DNA from: Isoetes taiwanensis | Lineage: Eukaryota > Streptophyta > Lycopodiopsida > Isoetales > Isoetaceae | Assembly: GCA_021234155.1 (NCBI GenBank) | Contig: JAJEKV010000013.1 | Location: 250,001-314,000 of the forward strand | Direction: 5' to 3' | DNA length: 64,000 bases | Shown here: positions 55,524 to 64,000 of the stretch, piece after piece | How positions within the stretch are numbered: the stretch's first letter is position 1 | How the letters are laid out: every line of letters starts with the position of its first letter | Made by a program: the position numbers and the translations under genes | The notes under the pieces: generated by a model | Told to the model about the DNA's origin: nothing | What the model saw: the letters and a program-made list of their open reading frames with translations, nothing else | Databases searched by the model: none

Positions 55524-57130
55524 TGTGACGTTCCACGTATTTATACGGTCTACTATACGGGACACGTACAAATACAAGCATGTCACTCCCTAAAGGTACG
55601 CTACCATGGGGGTATGGGAACTTAATTACAACCTAGGGGGTTACCTTACAAAGGATTAAATTAGCTATGCTAATTTAACACATTATTAATAATAACCTAT
55701 AACCTAGGAAATTAGGATAATTACCAATTGGGAAGGCGCCACCTGCCCCAATCGATTGGGCAGCATGGGGATTGCCAAGTTTGGATGCCAACTTGACCCC
55801 TATCCCTGGGATTGACTCCTGAAGATCGACCAAGGAAGGCCAGAGCCGAGCCATCAACCACTCCGGAGAGAACCGCCATACCGGCCGTCCCCTGTGAAGC
55901 CACAATTTGAATCTTCAACCGCCAGGAGATGGAGGCGCCCCATGGGAATGAGTCCGGCCGTAATTCAGGTAGGTGGCTATGTGAATTCTAGATAACACTT
56001 GGTTGTGTCCGTCTTTTCTCTGTTCTTTTTTGTAATTCGGTCATAGAAACTAACCCTTGTTTGTGCAAACAAGTTCTCTTTATATTCAATTCGGTTCTTA
56101 CTCGAAAGGATGGATTGTTAGTTCTTTGTTTCATCGACTCAAACGGGGGATTACGGGGGTAGAGGCCTCGAACCGTGTATGGTAGTATGTTCCTAGATAG
56201 CTCAAAAGTCCCATTAGATGCGGCGCGGCACAAGAACCCACCGGTCCTAGATGCTATGGTCCGGCTTAGCACCGGACAAGGAACACAAGCAGTGGTGACA
56301 TGAGGGGTGGGGTCTTGCATGAGCATACAAGGCTCCCCGAGACTCCTACATGGGGCTAGGCGACAGCCTGGCCACGAGGGGGGGTATGGGTCCGACACTC
56401 CACGGGTGGGAAGGTGTGATCCGTATGGAGCACCTTGCACTTTGAGTAGATTTAGGGTGAGTAAGTCGGGCACGGATGCGAGGGGGTCATTTGATGCGCA
56501 CGTATTCTCTAGCTCACCCATGGAACCACGGGTGATTCGGAAGGGGACGCCTCCCCGACCTGCCTCATCGGACCAGGCGTCATGAACCTGGAGTAGGCTC
56601 AGAGGGTGATGCCCTGGGTCTGCGTCTCCGGAAGGCTATAGCGAAGCCATAGCATGAATTGACCCATCTGCAAAGTGTGCAATGGGGAGGGGGATGGAGT
56701 GGACAACCCTAGCCAATGTTCTATGCCGCCTAACGCCATGCCCGGACTCGGCCCTGGCGATCTCTTGAGGCCCACCCGCGGTCGATCCCCACGGGAGTCC
56801 GGAGCGGGGTAGAACCTGGGGTTTGGGTGTTTTCTTAGGATTAGATGCATATTCTATGCCATTGGTATATTGGATGGATGCGCCACCCTTCGTGGTGGTT
56901 ATTTATGTATATTCGTGCTGTGTGCTAACCCTTGTATTCATGCTTCCGCGACGTAGGAGTCCCATTGAAGGCGTGGGCCGAATGACCCCTTCGTGTCCTT
57001 CTTCGGGCCTCATTTCATCGATGGCCCGAACCAGACGGAGGGCCCTGCTCATGGTGAGATGATCGCCATGGGAGGGGAAAGTCCCCGTATGTATACGTCC
57101 GAGGGTCGTATATATTCTGGGAGCGTCACA
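55524..57130 (+). repeat. 3' LTR of Gypsy G1
   Basis: 1,607 bp, ends TGTGACG…CGTCACA, followed by the TATTC duplication. Confidence 0.96.
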
Positions 57131-57870
57131 TATTCCAGCAGGATCCCATGCGTCACTGTGCCTATCTCCCACTGTGATCTTATTTCCGCCAGGGTCTGCG
57201 TCTTCGACAAGTGCTGGCCATTGGCAATGTGGCAGTGCGCCACTACATTGTTCCAATCCTCCACCCAAGGCACACGCTTATGTGGATGCGATCCCACCTT
57301 ATGCAAATAGAAAACATCACCCACGACGCCCACATATAGCCCCTCACGGTATTGCTCCCACCGTCCCTCATATCTAGCCCGCTCGGAAACAACTTGCATG
57401 CCCGGTCTCTGTGGAAAGGGAGGAAAATCTTCTGCGATCCTGATGTCGCAAGGGTAGGGAGATCTACCCTCGTTGACGGAAGCAATCATAAGATCATATG
57501 TCTCTTTCAAGAAGACATAGCCATGGACACGAACTCCTCGGGCCCGTTCCTGCCTAAGCCAGGCACACGGATCGGGATACATCTGAACCACCCCCTGCAC
57601 GACATTAGAACCACCGGGGGCACGACTAGCAGTTGTGGCAACGGACGGTGTAGAGCTATCGGCATCTGATTGATCAGATGAATCCTGCCAATAGTCGCTA
57701 TTGCCATCATCTGAAAGCTCGCTCATAGATCCCTCATCCTCATAATCTGAATCCGCCATTCTAACAGACCCTATGAAACAAGCTGCACTATGCAAGGCAA
57801 AGCTCAGAAACTACGAAGACCGATCGCTTAGGCGCTGCTTTGACGCATTTGAAAGACCCGTAGGCGTTCT

Positions 57871-57876
57871 TTTATA
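57871..57876 (-). promoter_or_regulatory. TATA box of the DNA-transposon minus-strand gene
   Basis: TATAAA on the minus strand, in the context CTCTATAAAAGAACGCC, 112 bp before the ATG at 57759 and immediately inside the first palindrome at 57886. Position suits a transcription start near 57845. Confidence 0.55.
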
Positions 57877-57885
57877 GAGAACTGG

Positions 57886-58262
57886 AATTCGCTTAAGCGA
57901 ATTTGACAACTTGGTCTAAAAAAAATTAGTCAAACTCCCTGAAATTCGCTTAAGCGAATTTTGGCTTTTAAAAAAAAAGAATTTGCCTCATTAAAAAAAA
58001 AATTCGTCGGGGTAATTTCAGGAAAAAAAAACCGAAATTCGCTAAGCGAATTTCGGGTTGAAATTCACTTTGCTTAATTTCGTTTTTTTAAAACCACCAC
58101 AAGCAGCGCGGTTCGACGAATCGCATTGGGACCCCGACAAAATTTTCCCATGACGTTTTCTCAAATTCGCTTAAGTTTAATTTCATAAAACTTGGATCTT
58201 CAAAGAATATTCCCATGTGAAATTCGCGTAAGCGAATTTCACAAATTCGCTTAAGCGAATTT
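57886..58262. repeat. Right palindrome array (TTCGCTTAAGCGAA)
   Basis: Palindromes at 57886-57903, 57942-57961 (perfect 20 bp), 58035-58053 (one base shorter), 58219-58240 (centre GCGTAAGC) and 58243-58262 (perfect 20 bp), plus a half unit at 58163-58175. They lie between the TATA box and the terminal repeat, so they could bind a regulator or transposase dimer, or form cruciforms. Confidence 0.88.
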
Positions 58263-58280
58263 CAGCTGCCCGATGGTCCA

Positions 58281-58334
58281 CTATCGGGAGCCAAAAAAGG
58301 CACCAGTTGCTATCGGGAGCCAAAAAAGGCACCA
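58281..58334 (-). repeat. Right terminal inverted repeat, tandemly duplicated
   Basis: CTATCGGGAGCCAAAAAAGG followed by CACCA occurs at 58281-58305 and again at 58310-58334, a 29-bp period. One copy is inverse to 43005-43022. The duplicate may be a second transposon end or replication slippage. Confidence 0.75.
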
Positions 58335-58666
58335 TCCCGACATCACTTTATCTATTACTCTGCGACAAGCAGGGCATTTGGAAGCAGCACTCTCAACTCC
58401 GAATAGAATGGGGTTTCTGCAGGTAGATGCAGGAGAGTGAAGGGTTTTGTAAAAGTCTGATACCAGGACAGATTTCCAGACGAAAACAAGAGCATCATTT
58501 CTAGGCCTTTCCAGGGAATGGCGACTTCTTCCTATCTGTTTGCACCTCCGATTTGCATATAATAGTTCACATCTGGTTAGCGAAGGAACTGCCATCCATG
58601 CTCCTATCGCATGTTCCAGCGTTCCAAATTTGGGGCAAATTCAATGCCTCTGTTCAAAAGAGGAGA
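58335..58666. other. Flank of the DNA transposon
   Basis: The minus strand is open from 58595 and includes CRNPILFGVESAASKCPACR, slightly RING-like, but only two cysteine pairs are present. No gene is asserted. Confidence 0.3.
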
Positions 58667-59072
58667 GACTAATGACATATTTAACAAAATTTGGACTTAT
58701 TCAAATATAATAAATGTGCTCCAAGGATGTCATGATAATATTATATGTATTTTTAGCTCTTATTGATTTTATTTTAATAATTTGTTCTGTTTATCTTTAA
58801 ATAAAAAATATGATACTTACTAGAGTTTAAAGTTGCTTTCTAAATTAATTCCCGATTTCATCTATTTAGAATTAAATTTTCAACTAAGATAACTCTGTAT
58901 AATTAAAATATTATGCTTTTCAAAATATTTAAAGAAAGTTTTAGATTAAAATTAATTAAATGATTACGTTTATGTTTAATAAAAAATGAATAGTTTATTA
59001 TTGATTAAATGTCAATATATTTTATTTCATCAATAATAAATTATTCAATAGTTATTATTAAACCAATAACTT
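58667..59072 (+). repeat. Half copy of the TIR element at 59663-60477
   Basis: From ATGACATATTTAACAAAATT to TTAAACCAATAAC the sequence repeats 59664-60057 with few changes, then breaks into TATAATAGATAATTTG tandem units at 59079-59112. Only the left half of the element is present. Confidence 0.85.
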
Positions 59073-59281
59073 TTCTGTATAATAGATAATTTGTATAATA
59101 GATAATTCTGTGGCTACTCTTTTTCTTGGTTTATAATAAGTCATAATGACTCTGTCGGATCAGGATTTGGCCTGTTGCATGCAACTTAACGAGGCTTTGG
59201 CCGCTTCCCTATGCATAAACTCTGTAAACATTTAACTTCGACGAGCCAAGATCTAGCCGACTAGTTCTGGAGAAATTCAAG

Positions 59282-59581
59282 AGGTTCTCAATCAAGAAGT
59301 CGAGGGTTTGCAGTAGAAGACTTTAGATCAAAAGGTTGCATCTGAAGAAGCAAAAAGAATTAAAGAAGAGCTCAAAGTTCAGTATCATGATGGGAAATTT
59401 GTCAGTGCTATACTGGAGATGCCGGAAGAAGAATGAAAAGACCCGAAAAGAGGTCTTAGAGGCGTGTTTTCAGGTCCATTTTAACAGAGTTACTTGGCAG
59501 AATGATAGAACTTCCAAGTTGAAAATAGACATTGTCATAAGTGACCCACAGGGGTATGCATTGACGAAATTGAAAAAATGA
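59282..59581 (+). pseudogene. Possible coding fragment between repeat copies
   Basis: Two overlapping frames look protein-like: KVASEEAKRIKEELKVQYHD with GKFVSAILEMPEEE (to 59437) and KTRKEVLEACFQVHFNRVTW with IVISDPQGYALTKLKK (to 59581). They may be one sequence with a frameshift at about 59430. No family recognised. Confidence 0.25.
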
Positions 59582-59662
59582 TTAAATAGCACCATGTGTG
59601 GCACATTTGCTTGGTATGCAAGTCAACATTGCCTTTTTAAAACCAGAAATGTTCAGGCATGT

Positions 59663-60477
59663 ATGACATATTTAACAAAATTTGGACTTATTTAAATCTA
59701 ATAAATGTGCTCCAAGGATGCCATGATAATATTATATGTATTTTTAGCTCTTATTGATTTTAATAATTTGTTATGTTTATCTTTAAATAAAAAATATAAT
59801 ACTTACTAGAGTTTAAAGTTGCTTTCTAAATTAATTTCCGATTTCATCTATTTAGAATTAAATTTTCATCTAAGATAACTCTGTATAATTAAAATACTAT
59901 GCTTTTCAAAATATTTAAAGAAAGTTTTAGATTAAAATTAATTAAATGATTACGTTTATGTTTAATAAAAAATCAATAGTTTATTATTGATTAAATGTCA
60001 ATATATTTTATTTCATCAATAATAAATTATTCAATAGTTATTATTAAACCAATAACGTTATATCATTTAATTATTTTCAACCTAAAACTTTTTCTAAAGT
60101 ATTTTTTAAAGTGTACAAATTTATAAATTGTGAAATTTTAATAATAGTTTTAAGTCAATCGCTTATCAAACCATCAGATTTCATTTAATTGTCATGATTG
60201 GTAAATTTTGAATCTGTTAAATAATTACAAATTGAAATTTTTATATTCTTGAAATGTCTAATTCTAAATAGATTCAAATGAAAATTAGTTTGAAAATCAA
60301 GTTTATTCTTTTATAACCATTGTAGTTTTAATTGAAAGATAAACTTATATAATTAAAACTTATAAAAATTATAACAATAAAAAATTTCAAACAATACATA
60401 TATACTTATAATGGTGTTCTTGAAGTGCTATCTATTAAATCTGAATAAGTCCAAATTTTGTTGAATATGTCATACTA
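59663..60477. mobile_element. AT-rich TIR element (MITE-like, about 815 bp)
   Basis: GTATGACATATTTAACAAAA at the left and the inverse TTTTGTTGAATATGTCATAC at the right end form imperfect terminal inverted repeats of about 70 bp. No coding capacity. A half copy lies upstream at 58667. Target-site duplication not resolved. Confidence 0.75.
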
Positions 60478-63477
60478 GGAATTTTTTTCTCTTCAACCAA
60501 GGAGTTAGTTCAAAATATTTGCAGGGGAGAAGGCAATTCCTTCTCAAATAATTTGATTGCTAGATCAGAGAAAAAGGGACCCAGTTTGGAACGCAAATAA
60601 TAGCATCCGAAATAATTTATCTCTTGCATCCAAAAAGCAGCCAAATATTTGCTTTGTCTTGATAACTGAGGCGAGAATGAAAGGTTTAGAGCTTGAAAAA
60701 CATCTTCTATGCTTCAAGTAATCGATGTTTTCAAGATCGAACTCATTTGCTTTTTAGTACACTCAAAGAATCTGTGAAGATTTCCTCAGAACGCATAATG
60801 GATATTGTCGCAAGCTTCCGTGTTAAATGATTCATCGAACTAGAATTTTTGGAAATCTCTCAAAAATTGCAACATGGAAAGAAATTACTGTGCACTGCCT
60901 TGAAAAATCCACACAATTGCTATCAGATACAACCAAACACACTATCTGATTTGATGCTTATAAGGAAAGTAGATGATTAGGGGACAGAACATCTGCAACT
61001 AGGCATTAGCATCTTTGAATGTGTGCTTGAAATAAGAGGCTATACACTTCCAAAGTAATACTGTAATGTTATTGCCAATGCTTCCTTCCATGGGGTTTAT
61101 TCCACATCAGTTTTGCAATGCCTCCATTTTGAGTCAATTCAAATGCAGTGCATAAAAAAAACCTAAGTATCTGCCTGATCTATCAAAAAATCAAATATCA
61201 TGTATGTGTTGAATCTTCGTATTGCTTGAGAAATTGATCAAGCTCCTCTGAGTGTCTTCAGTTGGTTTGCTTTGCCACAATAATGCAGTTGCTTCTTTCT
61301 TTAGTTTTATAATAGTTATGGTGGTTTGCAACAATTAATATTTGCTTTTGAGTTAAGGGCTTGAAATTGTAGTGATTGTTAGCAACAACTTTCTTGCGAC
61401 CCCTTATTAGACGAGATAAGGTATTACAATGGTACTCGGTACATAAGCAACAAACGTCCAGATGCTAAAAGCCTAAAAAACCCAAGCACTCGTGTTGCGT
61501 AACATTGACAAAATGAGTTTAGGCAACATCTACTTGTGACTCGAGCACCTATCCCTATGAAATCATTAGTATTTGCTAATGTATCTATTAGCCCCAACAA
61601 GCATGAAGCCCTATATCCTAGAGGCACATACAAGAACATCACATCATGAACACCTTCCGCATTGTTGTAAACTTGTACAAAAATATTATTAAGTAGGTTT
61701 AGAACCAAAAAAATATTTGCAACGACCGTCGTGATAAATTTCTTATATATACTAGAAAAAATTTGGAAACTTAAGAAATGTTCGCGACGGCCGTGGCGAT
61801 AAATTTAGTGTATGTAGAAGGATTGTTGGAATTGCAAATTTAGCATTTTAACCTCCAAGCGGGCATAAATTACCATTGCAACGTGGCAAAATGGTTAGCG
61901 CATGCACCCAAAAATGGCCGATTTAGGGTATGGCCCTTACCATCGATTCTACTGGACTGTGATGAATGCCGCGTTTGAGAAGCACATCTTTTGCTTTCCA
62001 TGATACTCACTAAAACGCTTGGCTTCTGAGTTCCCCATTTTTTACCTTATTATCTCGTGTTTTATCATGATCTCTTTTAGGTTCTTAAGCTTTGAATGCC
62101 GTTTAGTTTCGTATAGAGCCGGATTGAAGTGGAACTCTCCTCTGCTGGATGTAGTGAAGGAAAGAATGGATTTTGTAGTACACATCTCCAGTTTGAGGTT
62201 TGAAGGTATTCCGATTTTAGTTTGTGATGTAATTATCATGGATTTGCTTATCATGGGCAACCAATAAGAAACTTTTTGAACAGTGTTTTGATTTACTATG
62301 AGATGAATCAGCTGGTCACACTACAACGATCTATTTGTTTGCAGTGCAAGATGTCGTCCATCTTACATTTGAAGTTTTTCAAAGCCACCATTGGGTGTTA
62401 CAAGGAGGAGCTGGTTTTGTCCTTTCAGAAATAGGAACCTATATGATGTAAGATATATGAATTTGAATTGCATTTATAGGACGTTTTACATACATAGTTT
62501 AAATTCCCACTAGAATGTTTTTGACATGTGGCGCCTCTTTTCTTCTATTTCTTGCTAAATCTTTCAGAACATGCCAATAGGAAATCTTTAGAAGATATTT
62601 AAGTGAAACTAAGTTGTGAAACTGCTGTTGGATTGATCGAAATGGAGCAAAAGTTGAAGGCATTTTGCTATTGAATCAGGCCATAATCTCAGAAGAATTA
62701 CACGATTTGAATGCGAAGGTGCAAGATGTTGGAAGGCTGAGAAGAATTGCAGGTTGCAAATGCAAAGGTGTATGATGTGCATGGATATCTGAAATGCAAA
62801 GGTGCATGGATGTCTGAAGGTCAATCAGATCCGAAATCTTGAGAATAACAGGGATGCTCTAAATTTTCAATCGCCATACAAGAAAAGAATGTATAATGCA
62901 TTATGTTAATTCATTTGTAGAGCCAATATTCTCTGTTGCATGTAATTCTCTGACATGATTTACACTAATCCATTCGATAAACTTTTAAATTCTGAATATG
63001 TCTTTTATTATTTGCAGGAAAAAATATCCAGGAAAAAAAATCCTAAATTACCAAAGGGAGGGAGACAGGCACGGCGTTCTTACCCCCTCCATATACGATT
63101 CTCCATAGGGAGAGGAGGGGGGCCTCCAAAAAGAGGAGAGGGTCTCCAAAAATGTTTTGTGGAAATCGTAAGGAGGGAGGCTAAAAGAAGGGGTACACGA
63201 ATGTGACCTGTGACCTCTGCATTAAAGTGGGGGGCCTCCTGTGACAAGCTCAATCTTGAGCAAATCATCTGAAAAATGGAACAGACCAGTGGACGAGATG
63301 AAATTTGGTTCTGATTATGAAAAAAGTTGCTTAGGGCCCATCTCCAGTAGGTCGTCTTAGCGGTTAACATTTTTGGGTTGCCCCTAACTGGCAGGGCCCT
63401 TTAGGTTACTGTGCCGTTCTTCGAGCCTAAGTTAATTTGTATTCTGTCATAGGTAAGATAGCAAAGAGTTATGACGA
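60478..63477. other. 3-kb stretch without supported genes
   Basis: Several short open stretches (61424-61708 minus; 62019-62267 plus) lack domains or splice support. GCGACGGCCGT-GCGATAAATTT is partly repeated at 61720 and 61774. A short tandem AAATGCAAAGGTG(C/T)ATG occurs at 62757-62810. A G/A-rich stretch lies at 63055-63185. GGGTTGCCCCTAAC at 63374 resembles the edge of the repeat island at 9548. Confidence 0.4.
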
Positions 63478-64000
63478 ATGCAGATCAGAAGTAGCAGCTA
63501 CAGAACTGCATGCTTGTATTTGCGAGAGCCCAATTCCACAGCTTTTGATGCGCTACACGAGCAAGACATTCCTAGTTTATTGCGAAAATGCAGTAGGGAC
63601 GACACCAATGGTTTGGCTAAGGGGAAGCAGATTCATGCTTATCTTACGAGAAGTGGGCTTCTACATGATAGATTTTTGGGCAATCTTGTTGTCGAGATGT
63701 ATGGAAAGTCTGGTGACCTAGAAAATGCTTTTGGTTTATTCAAATGTATTTCTAAACCGAATGTTTATTCATGCAATATTATGATGGCAACATATACAAG
63801 CCTTGGGCATGATGCAGAAGCCCTCCACTTGTTTAGAAAAATGCCGGATGTAGGCTTAAGGCCAGACATAGTTACATGGAATGCATTGATTTCGACATAT
63901 GCTCAGTCTGGTCATGTTGAAGAGGCATTCGAAACATTCACTCGAATGAGCAAAGAAGGTATCTATCCTGATGTTTTTTCATGGAATGCCCTGATTTCTG
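63478..64000 (+). CDS. PPR protein, N-terminal part (runs off window)
   Basis: ATG at 63478, directly preceded by an in-frame TGA-CGA, opens 174 codons to the window edge. Residues 1-25 (MQIRSSSYRTACLYLREPNS) are basic, hydroxylated and poor in acids, as in organelle transit peptides. PSLLRKCSRD and KGKQIHAYLTRSGLL are the usual lead of PLS-class PPR proteins. A repeat with FLGNLVVEMYGKSGDLENAF follows, then two full 35-residue repeats at 96-130 and 131-165 and the start of another (VFSWNALIS). Both full repeats have Asn at position 5 and Asp at 35, the N/D pair that in the PPR code favours uridine. Expected role: sequence-specific RNA binding in mitochondria or plastids, possibly editing; the C-terminal domain that would tell is outside. 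Confidence 0.9.
   Translation, partial: MQIRSSSYRTACLYLREPNSTAFDALHEQDIPSLLRKCSRDDTNGLAKGKQIHAYLTRSGLLHDRFLGNLVVEMYGKSGDLENAFGLFKCISKPNVYSCNIMMATYTSLGHDAEALHLFRKMPDVGLRPDIVTWNALISTYAQSGHVEEAFETFTRMSKEGIYPDVFSWNALIS

Larger units (their letters stand above)
44059..57130 (+). mobile_element. Gypsy element G1, complete, TSD TATTC, carries histone H3 domain
   Basis: 13.1 kb, plus strand. LTRs 44059-45659 and 55524-57130 are bounded by TATTC at 44054-44058 and 57131-57135. Internal order matches G2: primer site, accessory A with histone H3 fold, accessory B, accessory C, gag, protease, pol with chromodomain. The 961-codon pol frame is intact here, whereas the accessory genes and gag have frameshifts. 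Confidence 0.96.
43822..57759 (-). pseudogene. DNA-transposon minus-strand gene with H2C2-like finger, interrupted by Gypsy G1
   Basis: ATG at 57759 opens MADSDYEDEGSMSELSDDGN. The frame runs to 57131, and after removing G1 and one TSD copy continues 44053-43822, 861 nt in total, with no stop and no shift. Residues 1-40 are Asp/Glu/Ser-rich. A middle part reads GYVFLKETYDLMIASVNEGR. Residues 175-220 (AHCHIANGQHLSKTQTLAEI… LEYVNQCLRVCSCK) follow the H-x5-H-x30-C-x3-C layout of integrase-type H2C2 zinc fingers, with the typical HL-x-K-T helix. No DDE core is visible afterwards, so the catalytic part is either absent or encoded elsewhere. A TATA box lies 112 bp upstream. G1 inserted into codon 208-210. 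Confidence 0.6.
43000..58334. mobile_element. DNA transposon with TTTTTTGGCTCCCGA termini, split by Gypsy G1
   Basis: Left end GCCTTTTTTGGCTCCCGA (43005-43022) is repeated in inverse as TCGGGAGCCAAAAAAGGC at the right end, where it occurs twice in tandem (58281-58305 and 58310-58334). Just inside both ends are arrays of the palindrome AAATTCGCTTAAGCGAATTT. Without G1 the element is about 2.25 kb and contains two convergent reading frames. Exact termini and target-site duplication are not resolved: flanks after the right copies (TCCCGAC or GTTG) do not match the left flank clearly. Superfamily unknown. Confidence 0.65.

Noticed and set aside
57886-58262. CRISPR-like array
   Set aside because: Units are palindromes with irregular spacing and non-unique spacers in a plant genome; they belong to transposon ends.
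58281-58595. RING finger gene end on the minus strand (CPACRR)
   Set aside because: Only two cysteine pairs, no histidine or upstream zinc ligands, and its last 15 codons are transposon terminus.
63437-63721. A 94-codon frame overlapping the PPR gene
   Set aside because: The other frame from 63478 gives clear PPR repeats; this one gives none.

Overview
This is plant nuclear DNA. There are spliced genes with GT-AG introns, a pentatricopeptide-repeat (PPR) gene start, an RS-domain splicing-type gene, plant-type Copia, Gypsy (chromodomain) and L1-type LINE elements with tRNA-iMet primer sites, and very few genes per kilobase. A repeat-rich, PPR-rich land plant such as a fern or other seed-free plant would fit, but the species cannot be fixed from the sequence.

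Layout: 1-1016 is the 5' end of a minus-strand Copia element (A). 1756-9417 holds exon pieces of a minus-strand host gene, split at 1986-9154 by a complete Copia element (B, TSD CAATG). Copia B itself received a 2.1-kb insertion (6202-8285) with 490-bp inverted arms. 9540-12050 is a repeat island with two hairpin clusters of a GGAAACCCTTCCGG unit. 12208-14872 is an intact six-exon RS-domain gene (392 aa). 16137-20815 is a decayed Copia element (C). 21180-21760 holds small hairpin repeats. 22767-35930 is a complete minus-strand Gypsy element (G2, TSD GTGAA). 36723-41628 is an L1-type LINE with a poly(A) tail. About 43,005-58,334 is a DNA transposon with TTTTTTGGCTCCCGA terminal inverted repeats and arrays of an AAATTCGCTTAAGCGAATTT palindrome; a complete plus-strand Gypsy element (G1, 44059-57130, TSD TATTC) sits inside one of its genes. 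58667-60477 has a TIR element and a half copy. A PPR gene begins at 63478 and runs off the window.

The standout is the G1/G2 Gypsy family. Each copy has a block of about 4.5 kb of extra coding sequence between primer-binding site and gag. The first extra gene ends in an unmistakable histone H3 fold (47320-47624 plus strand; 32331-32630 minus strand). It is preceded by an unknown N-terminal domain, a charged coiled-coil stretch and a basic linker. A second accessory gene (467 aa, intact in G2 at 30720-32123) has an LP-x2-xHxGx-YL-type repeat and an acidic segment. A third, helical one lies just before gag. The pol of the same element ends in a chromodomain, so one retroelement family encodes both a histone-H3-like protein and a domain of the class that reads histone H3. 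G2 keeps an intact second accessory ORF and G1 an intact 961-aa pol, so the two copies complement each other for reconstruction.

The second novelty is the DNA transposon into which G1 jumped. Removing G1 and one TSD copy joins 57759-57131 to 44053-43822 (minus) as a single 286-codon frame. That frame has an acidic N-terminus and an integrase-type H2C2-like finger. A convergent plus-strand spliced ORF carries a WRKY/FLYWCH-spaced C2H2 motif. Most element genes are frameshifted relics; the RS gene and the PPR start look functional.
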